DNA of 15,901 nt from UBA1550 sp049294435 (GCA_049294435.1 JBAQCU010000012.1:1-15901), one strand, 5' to 3'; counted from the stretch's first letter, positions 6,324 through 13,890 are shown. Numbers and translations: made by a program. Notes: generated from the letters alone by a model not told the origin.

Positions 6324-6367
6324 AATTATTTACTATTTTACCAAAAAAATATCAAAAAAGCCAAAAT

Positions 6368-6554
6368 GCATAAGTTAATACCATCCCCAATTAACTCTTG
6401 TGCAAAGAATTCCAAAATTTTGAGCGAGACGAAGAGAAAAATATGAGGAATATCGAGATATTTCAAATATTTTTCTCAAAGTCGCAGCCAAAATTTTTGG
6501 ATTATTGTACATAGGTTAATTGGGGATGGTATAACGACCGTTAACTTATTATGC
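6368..6554. mobile_element. MITE-like long imperfect inverted repeat
   Basis: The 18-bp ends ataccatccccaattaac (6378-6395) and its exact reverse complement (6515-6532) extend outward with gcataagttaa versus ttaacttattatgc. Inward they continue through further complementary blocks (around ccaaaatttt/aaaatttttgg, then gagaaaaatat/atatttttctc) to a central loop. The whole ~187 bp can fold into one hairpin and contains no gene. It fills most of the 6324-6582 gap between creD and trxB. Confidence 0.7.
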
Positions 6555-6582
6555 AAAGTTTTTTGTTTTACGCAGAGGTATA

Positions 6583-7512
6583 CTATTGCGTATGCAATGT
6601 TTTGTAAATATCTTCAAGCGCCAGAACCGCGTCACCAGCCGCGATATTGTTTTGGTGATAAAGTACGTCTGTGCAGTCGCCCGCAGACCAGATACCATGC
6701 ACGCTTGTCTTTTGAGTGCGAGGGTCAACAATAACATGGCCCCGTTCGTTTAATTTCGTAACACCTTTAAGAAACTCAGTATTTGGAATCTGGCCAATTT
6801 CTACAAAAATACCACCAACTGGCAACTCCGTTATTTCATCAGTTGTTTTGTCACGATATACGATAGCATTTACAAATGCTTCGCCTTTTACTTCTGTGAT
6901 ATCTACGTTTTTCACGGCTCGCATGTTTGGATGCGAGAGCACTTTTTCTACAGTTATTGGGTCTGCGCGGCTAAAGTCGGGACTCCTGTGAATAAGCGTA
7001 ACACTTTTTGCGTAAGCAAGGAGCTGCGCAGAGGTTTCAAAGGCTGCATTACCACCACCAACCACAGCGAGGTCCTGCCCCTCAAAAAGTGGACCATCGC
7101 ATGACGCGCAATAAGTAAGCCCCTTATGCTCAAATGTTTCTGCTCCCGGTACTTCAAGTCTGCGTCGATGGCTTCCTGTTGCTACAAGCACAGTACGAGT
7201 TGTGTACGAATTTTTGTGGGTCGTCACGAGGAAATTGCCACCTTGTGTTTCAACCTTTTGAACGACCTCTTCGCATATTACGAGGTGTTCGTCAGCGTAT
7301 GCCTCCACGTGTTTTCGGAGCGACGTAGCAAGCGCTTCTCCAGAGATTGCAATAGTGCCAACCCAGTTTTGAATTTCTTCTGAAACAGCTGACTGTCCCG
7401 CGAATGTTTCAGCGATGATGAGTGTTTTTAAACGTTTGCGCGCCGCGTACACTCCCGCAGCAGCTCCTGCAGGGCCTCCGCCAATGATGATTAAATCGTA
7501 GACGTTTTCCAT
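6583..7512 (-). CDS. trxB: Thioredoxin-disulfide reductase-like flavoprotein
   Basis: At 309 residues this is a low-molecular-weight thioredoxin reductase. It has an N-terminal FAD Rossmann motif IIIGGGPAGAAAG (8-20), the redox pair C135-A-S-C138 followed by DG, a second Rossmann motif VVGGGNAAFE (150-159), and the C-terminal FAD motif GIWSAGDC (273-280). It should pass electrons from a nicotinamide cofactor via FAD to thioredoxin or a similar partner in the cytoplasm. The usual HRRxxxRA stretch that grips the NADPH 2'-phosphate reads HRSPDFSRA (175-183), so cofactor preference may differ. The ATG is 3 bp after the ftsZ stop, so it is probably co-transcribed with ftsZ. Confidence 0.88.
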   Translation of the reverse strand: MENVYDLIIIGGGPAGAAAGVYAARKRLKTLIIAETFAGQSAVSEEIQNWVGTIAISGEALATSLRKHVEAYADEHLVICEEVVQKVETQGGNFLVTTHKNSYTTRTVLVATGSHRRRLEVPGAETFEHKGLTYCASCDGPLFEGQDLAVVGGGNAAFETSAQLLAYAKSVTLIHRSPDFSRADPITVEKVLSHPNMRAVKNVDITEVKGEAFVNAIVYRDKTTDEITELPVGGIFVEIGQIPNTEFLKGVTKLNERGHVIVDPRTQKTSVHGIWSAGDCTDVLYHQNNIAAGDAVLALEDIYKTLHTQ

Positions 7513-7515
7513 TTG

Positions 7516-8718
7516 TTATATTTTCTTTGGGCGACGAAGAAACGCAGGCACCGCGCTCCAGTCTTCGGCACCTTCTGCGTCTAGGTCAATGATGGCTACA
7601 GGTTCTTTTTCAAGTGTCCCTTTGTTTTTTTCACGAGCCACCTCATTTTTTTTGGAGTCTTGTTCAACGAAGCTGTTGTTTATTTCGCGTTTCTCACGAT
7701 TCTCCTCGCGTTGAATGGGTTGTTGTTTTGTAGAAGCGGAAAATAGATTACGTTTTTCTGCGCTTTCTGGAAAACCTGCCGCGATAACTGTAATTTTTAT
7801 CTCGTTTTTCTTCAACTTGTCGTCAATGATTGCGCCAAAGATAACTCGAGCGTCAGGGTCAATGGACTCTGTAATTATTTTTGCTGCCTCGTTTATTTCG
7901 TGCATACGAAGATCGGCACCTCCCGCGATAGCAAAAAGAACACTTTTTGCTCCAGAAATTGAAAGGTCTAGTAGAGGAGAGTTGATGGCGGCGAGAGCGG
8001 CTTCTTGCGCTCGATTTTCGCCACTTGCTGAGCCGATACCTAGTAGTGCCGACCCTGCATTTGTAAGAACCGAGCGGATGTCGGCAAAGTCTACGTTGAT
8101 GATTCCAGGAGTGGTGATGAGGTCGGAAATACCTTCGACAGCTTGGCGAAGAACCTCGTCACTCATCATAAACGCATTCTTGAATGTCGTGTCTCTGTCA
8201 GCGACGTTTAAAATGCGGTCATTTGGAACAATGATTAGGGCGTCTACATTTTTTCGAAGTTCATCGAGGCCTTGTTCTGCTATACGCCCGCGATGTGAAC
8301 CTTCGAAAGTAAATGGTCGCGTAACCACGCCGATAGTGAGCGCGCCTTGCTCTTTTGCTATACATGCAACAACTGGTGCCGCACCAGTGCCTGTGCCTCC
8401 GCCCATTCCGCCTGCGATGAACACCATATCAGCGCCCTTGATTACCCCCTGCACTTCTTCTTTCGTCTCTTCTGCCGCCTTGCGACCAATCTCTGGGTTC
8501 ATGCCTGTGCCGAGACCGCGAGTAAGATTTTTACCTATATGAATTTTTTTCTGCGCTAGTGAGTGATGCAAATCTTGCGCGTCAGTGTTCATTACAATAA
8601 ATTCAACACCTTTGATTTTTGATGTGACCATATGATTCACCGCGTTCTTTCCGGAGCCACCGACTCCTATAACTTTGATGCGCGCGAATGCTTCTACTTC
8701 TGGTTGTACTTTTGGCAT
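7516..8718 (-). CDS. ftsZ: Cell division GTPase FtsZ
   Basis: The 400-residue protein is the tubulin-like GTPase that polymerises into the Z ring at mid-cell. It shows GVGGSGKNAVNHM (18-30), the tubulin signature GGGTGTG (106-112), NTDAQDL (44-50), the T7 synergy loop NVDFAD (208-213) needed for GTP hydrolysis, and IAGGADLRMHE in the C-terminal domain. After a charged linker of about 50 residues rich in E, K and N, the tail ends in VPAFLRRPKKI, the conserved C-terminal peptide that binds FtsA and other partners. It lies downstream of ftsA. The 204-bp gap holds a promoter-like site and repeats. No Shine-Dalgarno site precedes the ATG. Confidence 0.98.
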   Translation of the reverse strand: MPKVQPEVEAFARIKVIGVGGSGKNAVNHMVTSKIKGVEFIVMNTDAQDLHHSLAQKKIHIGKNLTRGLGTGMNPEIGRKAAEETKEEVQGVIKGADMVFIAGGMGGGTGTGAAPVVACIAKEQGALTIGVVTRPFTFEGSHRGRIAEQGLDELRKNVDALIIVPNDRILNVADRDTTFKNAFMMSDEVLRQAVEGISDLITTPGIINVDFADIRSVLTNAGSALLGIGSASGENRAQEAALAAINSPLLDLSISGAKSVLFAIAGGADLRMHEINEAAKIITESIDPDARVIFGAIIDDKLKKNEIKITVIAAGFPESAEKRNLFSASTKQQPIQREENREKREINNSFVEQDSKKNEVAREKNKGTLEKEPVAIIDLDAEGAEDWSAVPAFLRRPKKI

Positions 8719-8760
8719 TTCTGATGGTCTAATTTAAAATTATTAATTGCTAGTATTAGT

Positions 8761-8789
8761 AGAATACCAGAATGAAGAACAATTGACAA
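8761..8789 (-). promoter_or_regulatory. ftsZ promoter candidate
   Basis: On the minus strand TTGTCA (8784-8789) and TATTCT (8761-8766) are separated by exactly 17 bp. This would start an mRNA about 35 nt upstream of the ftsZ ATG, separate from read-through from ftsA. Confidence 0.5.
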
Positions 8790-8814
8790 TTGACCATTAA
8801 CAACTGACAGGAAA

Positions 8815-8839
8815 CGCTATTTGCCTTCGGCAAATAGCG
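8815..8839. repeat. 11-bp-stem hairpin in the ftsA-ftsZ gap
   Basis: cgctatttgcc-ttc-ggcaaatagcg forms a perfect hairpin. No clear T-run follows on the minus strand (tttcctgt), so it may act as an attenuator, a processing site or an mRNA 3'-end stabiliser after ftsA rather than a strong terminator. Confidence 0.75.
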
Positions 8840-8865
8840 CTCTCTGTATTATCCCATGTCAAATG

Positions 8866-8891
8866 CGAATCAGCTGATTCGTGGCTTGGCC
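8866..8891. repeat. Palindromic repeat, copy 1 (ftsA-ftsZ gap)
   Basis: The 16-bp perfect palindrome cgaatcagctgattcg (8866-8881) is followed by a base and ggcttggcc. The same 26-nt unit, with one mismatch, occurs at 10595-10620 after rpsU. Confidence 0.9.
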
Positions 8892-8922
8892 ATAAACTTG
8901 AAGTTGTCACATGTTTCCATTT

Positions 8923-10086
8923 CTACGGAAGAAATGGTCGTACCCAGCTTTTTAGAGTTTCCACGGCATTATTAAAGCCAGTCTCAACGGAGTCAGGCGG
9001 TTTTTGCAAAGTATAGATTGCAAGTCCATATGCAACGAGCCATGAAGAGTCTTTTACTGGATGTTTGCCGGAATTTGCGACAGCCCCATGCGCAATGGAT
9101 GAAGGGAGCTTCAAAACCGCTTTTGCAAGATCTTCAATAGTAGCTATGCCAGCGCCACCACCAGTTAGAATTACTCCAGCAGGAAGTAGTCCACTGCGTC
9201 CGATTTTTTTCAGATGAGAATCAATGAGTTCAAAAATGTCATCAAGACGCGCCTCAATAATTTCATCAAGTTTCTTTTTTGAATATATTCCTTCTGGTCC
9301 GCTAAGTTTTATTTTCTCTGCTTCTTGTAGTGGAATTTTTAGACCAAGCGCGATGTCGTTGGTAATATCTGTTGAGCCAATTGGGAATATTTGGAGTGAA
9401 ATCGGTGTGTCGTTTTCAAACACAGCAATAGAAACTGTTTCAGCGCCGATATTTACAAGAGCGCATCCGACAGATCTTTGTTTTTTGTTCAGTGCGACCA
9501 TTCCTGCGGCGATTGGAGACGGAACCACTTCGTCCACCTCAACACCAAGCTCCTCAATAGTGCGAATTATGTCATTTAGATGTTGTTCCAAGCAGGTAAT
9601 AAAAAGCATTTTCACACCAAGCTTTGTGCCGGTCATTCCGATTGGATCACCAAGGACTTCTTTGTTGTCTAGTTTGTAACGAAGTGGAGTGCGGTGGATT
9701 ATGCGCTTGTTGGTGAGGTGTGTTAGGTTTTCCTCTGCTTCCACCATCGCTTTTCTGGTGTCCATTTCGCTTACCTCGCCAGATGAGCGCGAGATGACAG
9801 CGGTTCCGTGTGAAATAGCAGACTCAAGACTGACTCCGCCGACAGAAAGAATTGCACTTTTAATTTTAAAACCTACCATCCTTTCCGCATGAGATATGGC
9901 ATTTTTAATACTGCGAATTGCGTCTGACTTGTTTACAATGTATCCGTGTCTAAGACCGCGAGTCTCTGAAATACCAGTACCAATAATTACTGGCGCTTCT
10001 CCGCGAGAGTGCTCCACAACAACAACGCGAGTGGCGTGCGTGCCGACATCAATACCTGTTGCTATTCGTTTAGTGCGCGAGCTCAT
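8923..10086 (-). CDS. ftsA: Cell division protein FtsA
   Basis: The 387-residue actin-like ATPase anchors FtsZ filaments to the inner face of the membrane. ATGIDVGTHATRVVVVE (about 9-25) is the phosphate-1 loop. The 1C-type subdomain lies roughly between residues 85 and 165. CALVNIGAETVSIAVFE (about 208-224) is the phosphate-2 region, and GVILTGGGAGIATIEDLA (about 307-324) is the adenosine motif. The final residues VETLKSWVRPFLP form a short amphipathic helix suited to membrane binding. Length and domain order are normal. It is preceded by ybeY (57-bp gap) and followed by ftsZ. A promoter TTGAGA-16 bp-TACAAT ends 11 nt before the ATG. Confidence 0.95.
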   Translation of the reverse strand: MSSRTKRIATGIDVGTHATRVVVVEHSRGEAPVIIGTGISETRGLRHGYIVNKSDAIRSIKNAISHAERMVGFKIKSAILSVGGVSLESAISHGTAVISRSSGEVSEMDTRKAMVEAEENLTHLTNKRIIHRTPLRYKLDNKEVLGDPIGMTGTKLGVKMLFITCLEQHLNDIIRTIEELGVEVDEVVPSPIAAGMVALNKKQRSVGCALVNIGAETVSIAVFENDTPISLQIFPIGSTDITNDIALGLKIPLQEAEKIKLSGPEGIYSKKKLDEIIEARLDDIFELIDSHLKKIGRSGLLPAGVILTGGGAGIATIEDLAKAVLKLPSSIAHGAVANSGKHPVKDSSWLVAYGLAIYTLQKPPDSVETGFNNAVETLKSWVRPFLP

Positions 10087-10097
10087 ATGTTGTTTTT

Positions 10098-10125
10098 ATT
10101 GTAACAAAAAAAGACGCACTCTCAA
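10098..10125 (-). promoter_or_regulatory. ftsA promoter candidate
   Basis: On the minus strand TTGAGA (10120-10125, 5/6) and TACAAT (10098-10103, 5/6) are 16 bp apart. The -10 ends 11 nt before the ftsA ATG, leaving a leader of only a few nucleotides and no Shine-Dalgarno site. Confidence 0.6.
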
Positions 10126-10143
10126 ATACCATAGAGCTATATT

Positions 10144-10521
10144 TTAAATTTTGAACAATGCGCGTACCTTTTTCTCAGCATTTTCCATTTTTACACCGTG
10201 GTTTAAACCTTTCAGGTGAAGGAGGCCGTGTATAAAAAGAAACCCTATAAAGTTTGTGTAAGAACGGTCAAAATTTATAGCATCAGCGCGCGCTTTTTTG
10301 AGGTCTAAAAATATTTCCCCTTCATTTTTATCCAAAGGGAATGAAAGAATATTCGTGGAGCTGTCCTTCTCTCGATATATGCGGTTGAGTTCGCGCGATT
10401 TTCTTGAGCCAATAATAACGAGCGAGCAATCATACTCCTTGCCGAGGACAGTCTCAGCTATTTTAACAAAAGGCAAGCGTGGAAGCTTGCCTTTTGTAGT
10501 GTTTGTGATTGTGAGAGCCAT
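10144..10521 (-). CDS. ybeY: Endoribonuclease YbeY (rRNA maturation factor)
   Basis: The start at 10521 (MALTITNTTKG) gives 125 residues and fits the family's N-terminus. An upstream in-frame ATG at 10572 would add 17 residues that lie across a repeat. YbeY is a zinc-dependent RNase for 16S rRNA 3'-end maturation and ribosome quality control. The metal site is intact: H98-x3-H102-x5-H108 in HGLLHLKGLNHG, although the usual Asp before the last His is Asn (residue 107). STNILSFP (55-62) matches the conserved T-(D/N)-(V/I)-LSFP segment. The protein is short but complete. Its gene is in line with rpsU and ftsA. Confidence 0.92.
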   Translation of the reverse strand: MALTITNTTKGKLPRLPFVKIAETVLGKEYDCSLVIIGSRKSRELNRIYREKDSSTNILSFPLDKNEGEIFLDLKKARADAINFDRSYTNFIGFLFIHGLLHLKGLNHGVKMENAEKKVRALFKI

Positions 10522-10545
10522 GAGAGTTAGTCTATAAAGTTTTAA

Positions 10546-10646
10546 AGTCAAAAGTCCATAAAGTGAACCCAAACCAGAGCCTGCTTTCGACTTTCGAATC
10601 AGCTGATTCGGGGCTTGGCCTTAGACACTTGATGGACTTTTTGACT
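10546..10646. repeat. Imperfect inverted repeat with nested palindrome after rpsU
   Basis: Arms 10546-10565 and 10626-10646 are complementary over about 20 bp with one bulge and one mismatch. Between them lies the 16-bp palindrome cgaatcagctgattcg (10595-10610) plus ggcttggcc, the second copy of the unit at 8866-8891. The structure begins at the rpsU stop codon, so it may end or stabilise the rpsU transcript. Confidence 0.8.
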
Positions 10647-10903
10647 CATCTTCCTTTCTGACCCTTTTGCTTCTTTTCTGGGAGTTTGCCGAGTTTTTCC
10701 AAAAGCTCGTATTCCTTGCGCATACCGAGAACAACTAGCGCGCTCTTTTTCATTTTGAAATGGTTTGGCTTGCGTTGGTTGTAGCGAATAGAACGAACAC
10801 GTGGGATAACTCCTGAGCCCTGCACGCGCTTTGTAAAGCGACGAATAAGGCTTATCGCGTTTTCGTTTGGGTTTTTCTTGACTTCTGCGTTTACCGTAGA
10901 CAT
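10646..10903 (-). CDS. rpsU: Small ribosomal subunit protein bS21
   Basis: The start at 10903 (MSTVNAEVKK) gives 85 residues. ATG 10912 is possible, and the longer open frame to 11125 has no S21-like sequence. The core NENAISLIRRFTKRVQGSG followed by VIPRVRSIRYNQRKPNHFKMKK is the S21 signature: Arg-rich helices that bind 16S rRNA near the mRNA exit. The C-terminus is a Lys-rich extension (KLPEKKQKGQKGR). A TATGAT box lies 12 nt before the chosen ATG with no Shine-Dalgarno site. S21 next to ybeY puts ribosome genes at the head of the division cluster. Confidence 0.9.
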   Translation of the reverse strand: MSTVNAEVKKNPNENAISLIRRFTKRVQGSGVIPRVRSIRYNQRKPNHFKMKKSALVVLGMRKEYELLEKLGKLPEKKQKGQKGR

Positions 10904-11143
10904 AGGCGACATACTATCATAAAGGTGGTTTAGATGCAAATGAAAATTTGGACATTTGAGACAAGGGGAACAATTAACAGATAACAGAATACATAGGCCT
11001 CGCCTATGGGAGAACATTTTCCTCGTGTGCAAATCCTCTGTGCGGAGTATTACAAAAGGCTCGACAAAAAAGGATACATTGTGCCTGGACTGGGGGATTT
11101 TGGAGATAGGTATTTTGGGTAGCAAGCCAGTTCAAGAGTAGTT
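10904..11143. other. Gene-poor interval upstream of rpsU and the HD gene
   Basis: About 325 bp separate the divergent rpsU and the HD-domain gene. It holds the weak rpsU -10 (10916-10921), a 7-bp hairpin cataggc-ctc-gcctatg (10992-11008), and the plus-strand promoter described separately. A minus-strand open frame runs through it to 11125 but shows no recognisable protein. I see nothing else in it. Confidence 0.6.
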
Positions 11144-11172
11144 TTGACAAAAAGCTCAAGAAGTGCTATACT
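11144..11172 (+). promoter_or_regulatory. Near-consensus promoter of the HD-domain gene
   Basis: A perfect TTGACA (11144-11149), 17-bp spacer and TATACT (11167-11172) form the strongest promoter in the window. The ~50-nt leader ends with aaggagag (11217-11224), the clearest Shine-Dalgarno site here. In the leader, tcctttgaagt (11180-11190) can pair with actttaagga around 11212-11221 apart from a bulge, which would hide that site. Confidence 0.8.
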
Positions 11173-11228
11173 GGTCTGAGTCCTTTGAAGTTTAAAGGTT
11201 AGAAAATCATCACTTTAAGGAGAGAAAA

Positions 11229-11873
11229 ATGGTACGTACAATTGTAGGTGTAATTGCAAATGCTGATGCTCGTTACGAGGGGAATTTGGAGAGGTACTTC
11301 AGGCTGATCTTCGAGCAATCTTCAAATGCAAAAAATCCATATCACAACATGCGTCATACGCTTCATGTGATGATGGAGTGTTACGATGGTGCGATTTATT
11401 ATCAGCTAGCACCGCGGCAATTCAGGAATTTGCTTATTGCTGCTCTGTTTCATGACCACAATCATCCGGGGGTGTTGATTGCTACAGATGATCTCTGGAT
11501 TGAAGTAGCTGTCAGGGGTTTAAGAAAGCTTGTTTTTCCATATGACAAGCCGTTCTTAGAGGAAATTGAAAATACGATGAGAACAACGGAGTTTCTTGCC
11601 GGTGGGCATGTCGTACATAACAAAGACCTGCTTCCTGTTCATGCGATTCTGAGAGACGCCGACATGTCTCAAAGTTTATCACCTGAGTGGATTCAGCAAA
11701 TTCTTTTTGGTCTCAGCGCAGAAATGCGTGTAACGCCGAAGGTCATGCTGTCAATGCAGGCAGATTTTCATAGAACTTTGACGTTTGCTACGGAGTGGGG
11801 TGAAAATAAGTTTGGCCCGCTACTTGAGCAAAAAAAAGCAGAAATTTCAGAACTCATACGTATCATGGAATGA
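11229..11873 (+). CDS. HD-superfamily phosphohydrolase, class I cyclic-nucleotide phosphodiesterase-like
   Basis: This is a 214-residue all-helical protein. Its motifs follow the class I PDE order: YHNMRHTLHVM (38-48), AALFHDHNHPG (71-81) and ILRDADMSQ (140-148). In PDEs the corresponding His, His-Asp and Asp residues (here H43, H75, D76 and D143 or D145) hold two metal ions that cleave a phosphodiester. The substrate cannot be told from sequence; a nucleotide or cyclic nucleotide is plausible. There is no signal peptide or membrane helix, so it is cytoplasmic. It is a single-gene transcript with a strong promoter, a Shine-Dalgarno site and a terminator. Such signals are unlike those of its neighbours, which may mean it was acquired or is highly expressed. 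Confidence 0.75.
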   Translation: MVRTIVGVIANADARYEGNLERYFRLIFEQSSNAKNPYHNMRHTLHVMMECYDGAIYYQLAPRQFRNLLIAALFHDHNHPGVLIATDDLWIEVAVRGLRKLVFPYDKPFLEEIENTMRTTEFLAGGHVVHNKDLLPVHAILRDADMSQSLSPEWIQQILFGLSAEMRVTPKVMLSMQADFHRTLTFATEWGENKFGPLLEQKKAEISELIRIME

Positions 11874-11897
11874 GTGGAAATGAAAGGTATAAATATC

Positions 11898-11928
11898 AAG
11901 AGTCAACCGCAAGGTTGACTCTTTTTTT
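11898..11928. terminator. Strong bidirectional terminator
   Basis: An 11-bp perfect stem aagagtcaacc/ggttgactctt with a GCAA tetraloop (11909-11912) is followed by T on the plus strand, and A-rich flanks serve the minus strand less well. It ends the HD-domain gene and overlaps the hisS stop codon region at 11927. Confidence 0.9.
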
Positions 11929-13276
11929 ATCGCAACTCCTCCTTTAAATGTTTTACAAAATCAGGAAGGTCGGCGAGCTTTACCGTTTCTTGCGAGCGGG
12001 TTTCCATGTTGCGAACAATAACAGTGTTGTCCATTGCTTCTTTTTGTCCGAAGATGACGGTGTATGGGGCCCCGCTTCGTTCTGCGATGGCGAGCTGTTG
12101 CGCGAGACCGTCTTTTGAAAGAGACTGCGCCATTGGCACATGCGCTTTGCGAAGCACCTCAATAATCGTGAAGCTCTTTAACTTTGCTTCAGAACCGAGC
12201 TGAATGAAATACACTTTTGGTTTTTTCAAAATACGTGGATCAATTGGTTTGTGCGAAGGGGACATAATAACGCGGTCTACACCAATACCACCTCCAACAG
12301 CAGGAACATCTTTTTTGCTTCCGAGTGATTTTGCGAGCAGGTCATAGCGCCCGCCACCACCAAGAGAAAGCGGAGTGATTGGCTCGATACCGTCCACATC
12401 AGCAATAACCTCAATAATCTCAAATACGGTGCGCGTGTAGTAGTCAAGTCCACGAACGAGGTTGTTGTTGATGCGGTACGCGATGTTCATCGCTTCGAGA
12501 TATTCTACGACTTCCTTGAAGTGGTGACGGCAATCATTACAGAGGGATTCGATTGGTGTTGGCGCATTAATCTTGAGATCTTGACACCGCTCGTCTTTGC
12601 AATCAAGCAGGCGAAGTGGATTGATCCTAATGCGTTCCTTGCAGTTTGGGCAGAGCTCCTCAATGTGTTTTTTGTAATAGTTGCCAAGCGCCCTCAAATA
12701 GCTACCACGACATTCCTTGTCACCAATTGAGTTGATTTCGACAGATAGATTTTTGAAACCGGCTTCATCAAGAATGAGTGTCATTGTGCGGATGATGAGA
12801 GCGTCGGCGATACTCTTCGGTGTGCCTAAAATTTCAAGACCGAATTGACGAAGTTCGCGCAAGCGTCCACGTTGAGGATTTTCGTGGCGGAAGTAGGGAC
12901 CGTAATTGTAGAGCATAACGGGCTGTGGTAATGCTTGCATACCGTTTTCAATGTATGCTCGCATTATCCCCGCAGTGCCTTCGGGGCGCATGACGAGGTG
13001 GTCGCCTCCTTTTGTCTTGAGCGTGTACATTTCTTTGTCGCGAATGTCGGTACCGATGCCGAACGATGAGGTGAACACCACTTCGCGCTCAAGAACAGGC
13101 GTTTCGATAGGGCGAAAACCGTAGTAGATTGCAATCTCGGATGCTTTTTCAAAAAAACCTTGGTAAGCATAATATTCCTTATCAAGAATATCGCGCATTC
13201 CCTTTGGGCTTGCGATTTCTTCCTCGCGGAGCTTCTTTACTTTTGCGGGTTCTGTTTTTGGTTTTTCAGTAGTCAT
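11927..13276 (-). CDS. hisS: Histidyl-tRNA synthetase
   Basis: The start at 13276 (MTTEKPKTEP) gives 449 residues and lies 4 bp after the lepB stop. The longer frame from 13309 would overlap lepB. This class II synthetase charges tRNA-His. Visible are SPKGMRDI near the start, motif 2 FRHENPQRGR (129-138), the histidine-specific RGLDYYTR (275-282), motif 3 GGGIGVDRV (about 328-336), and a C-terminal anticodon-binding domain from about 360. The insertion domain carries six cysteines in CPNC, LDCKDERC and LCNDC (about 209, 212, 226, 231, 246, 249), so a zinc-stabilised insertion is likely. It is probably co-transcribed with lepB. Confidence 0.97.
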   Translation of the reverse strand: MTTEKPKTEPAKVKKLREEEIASPKGMRDILDKEYYAYQGFFEKASEIAIYYGFRPIETPVLEREVVFTSSFGIGTDIRDKEMYTLKTKGGDHLVMRPEGTAGIMRAYIENGMQALPQPVMLYNYGPYFRHENPQRGRLRELRQFGLEILGTPKSIADALIIRTMTLILDEAGFKNLSVEINSIGDKECRGSYLRALGNYYKKHIEELCPNCKERIRINPLRLLDCKDERCQDLKINAPTPIESLCNDCRHHFKEVVEYLEAMNIAYRINNNLVRGLDYYTRTVFEIIEVIADVDGIEPITPLSLGGGGRYDLLAKSLGSKKDVPAVGGGIGVDRVIMSPSHKPIDPRILKKPKVYFIQLGSEAKLKSFTIIEVLRKAHVPMAQSLSKDGLAQQLAIAERSGAPYTVIFGQKEAMDNTVIVRNMETRSQETVKLADLPDFVKHLKEELR

Positions 13277-13280
13277 AATT

Positions 13281-13880
13281 TTATTGCCTAAATTGCCCTG
13301 GTAAAACATCGATTTCAGTCACAGGAAAAAGACGAAGAAATGCTTTACCTACGATTAAGTCGCGAGTCACAGGTCCCCACGCGCGCGAGTCGTAACTTCC
13401 AGCGCGATTGTCTCCCATCATAAAATACTCACCACTCTTTAGAACGCGTTCTATAGAGTCATCTTTTGGGTGTGTAACATATGGCTCCTTCATAGTAACA
13501 ATTATTTTGCCTTCGTCATCTTTTATGAAAACTTGACCTTGGCTATTTACTAGGACAGTTTCTCCAGGAAGACCGATGACACGTTTAATGAAATATTGTT
13601 TTGGATTTTTTGGATATTTAAAAATTGCAACATCTCCACGCGAAGGGTCCCCAAGGTGATATGAGAGTTCGTCAACGATAAGATACTGTTTATCTTTGAA
13701 TGTGGGGTCCATTGATGCGCCGGACACGATGAAAGGTTGCGCAATGAATACACGAATAGGAACAACAATAACGAGCGCGATGAGAAGGAAACGAAAAGTT
13801 TCCCACGCCTCTTCACGAAACGAATGACTTTTCTCAGGTGTAGGCTCTACAGGAGTAGGTGTTGTTAGATCCTCATTCAT
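13281..13880 (-). CDS. lepB: Signal peptidase I
   Basis: The start at 13880 gives 199 residues. In-frame ATGs at 13889, 13892 and 13919 exist. The site TTGCAT-17 bp-TAAAAT ends at 13891, overlapping the ATG at 13892 and leaving 13880 as the first ATG with a possible leader. The enzyme cleaves signal peptides of exported proteins such as the 622-residue protein here. It has one membrane anchor (about 29-48), the catalytic Ser56 in SGASMDP, the general-base Lys99 in FIKRVIGLPGE, and the GDNRAGSYDSRAWG box (156-169). The N-terminal cytoplasmic tail is short and Pro/Thr/Glu-rich. Length is typical of compact S26A peptidases. Confidence 0.92.
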   Translation of the reverse strand: MNEDLTTPTPVEPTPEKSHSFREEAWETFRFLLIALVIVVPIRVFIAQPFIVSGASMDPTFKDKQYLIVDELSYHLGDPSRGDVAIFKYPKNPKQYFIKRVIGLPGETVLVNSQGQVFIKDDEGKIIVTMKEPYVTHPKDDSIERVLKSGEYFMMGDNRAGSYDSRAWGPVTRDLIVGKAFLRLFPVTEIDVLPGQFRQ

Positions 13881-13890
13881 TAGTGACATC

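Noticed and set aside
7715..8542. Plus-strand 275-residue open frame opposite ftsZ
   Set aside because: Shadow of ftsZ: low-complexity Ser/Pro/Ala-rich antisense translation.
10904..11125. N-terminal extension of the rpsU frame by about 74 residues
   Set aside because: No S21-like sequence, contains an intergenic hairpin, and the S21 domain begins right after the ATG at 10903.
13277..13309. Longer hisS start at 13309
   Set aside because: It would overlap the lepB stop by 29 bp and adds residues not typical of HisRS; 13276 leaves a normal 4-bp gap.
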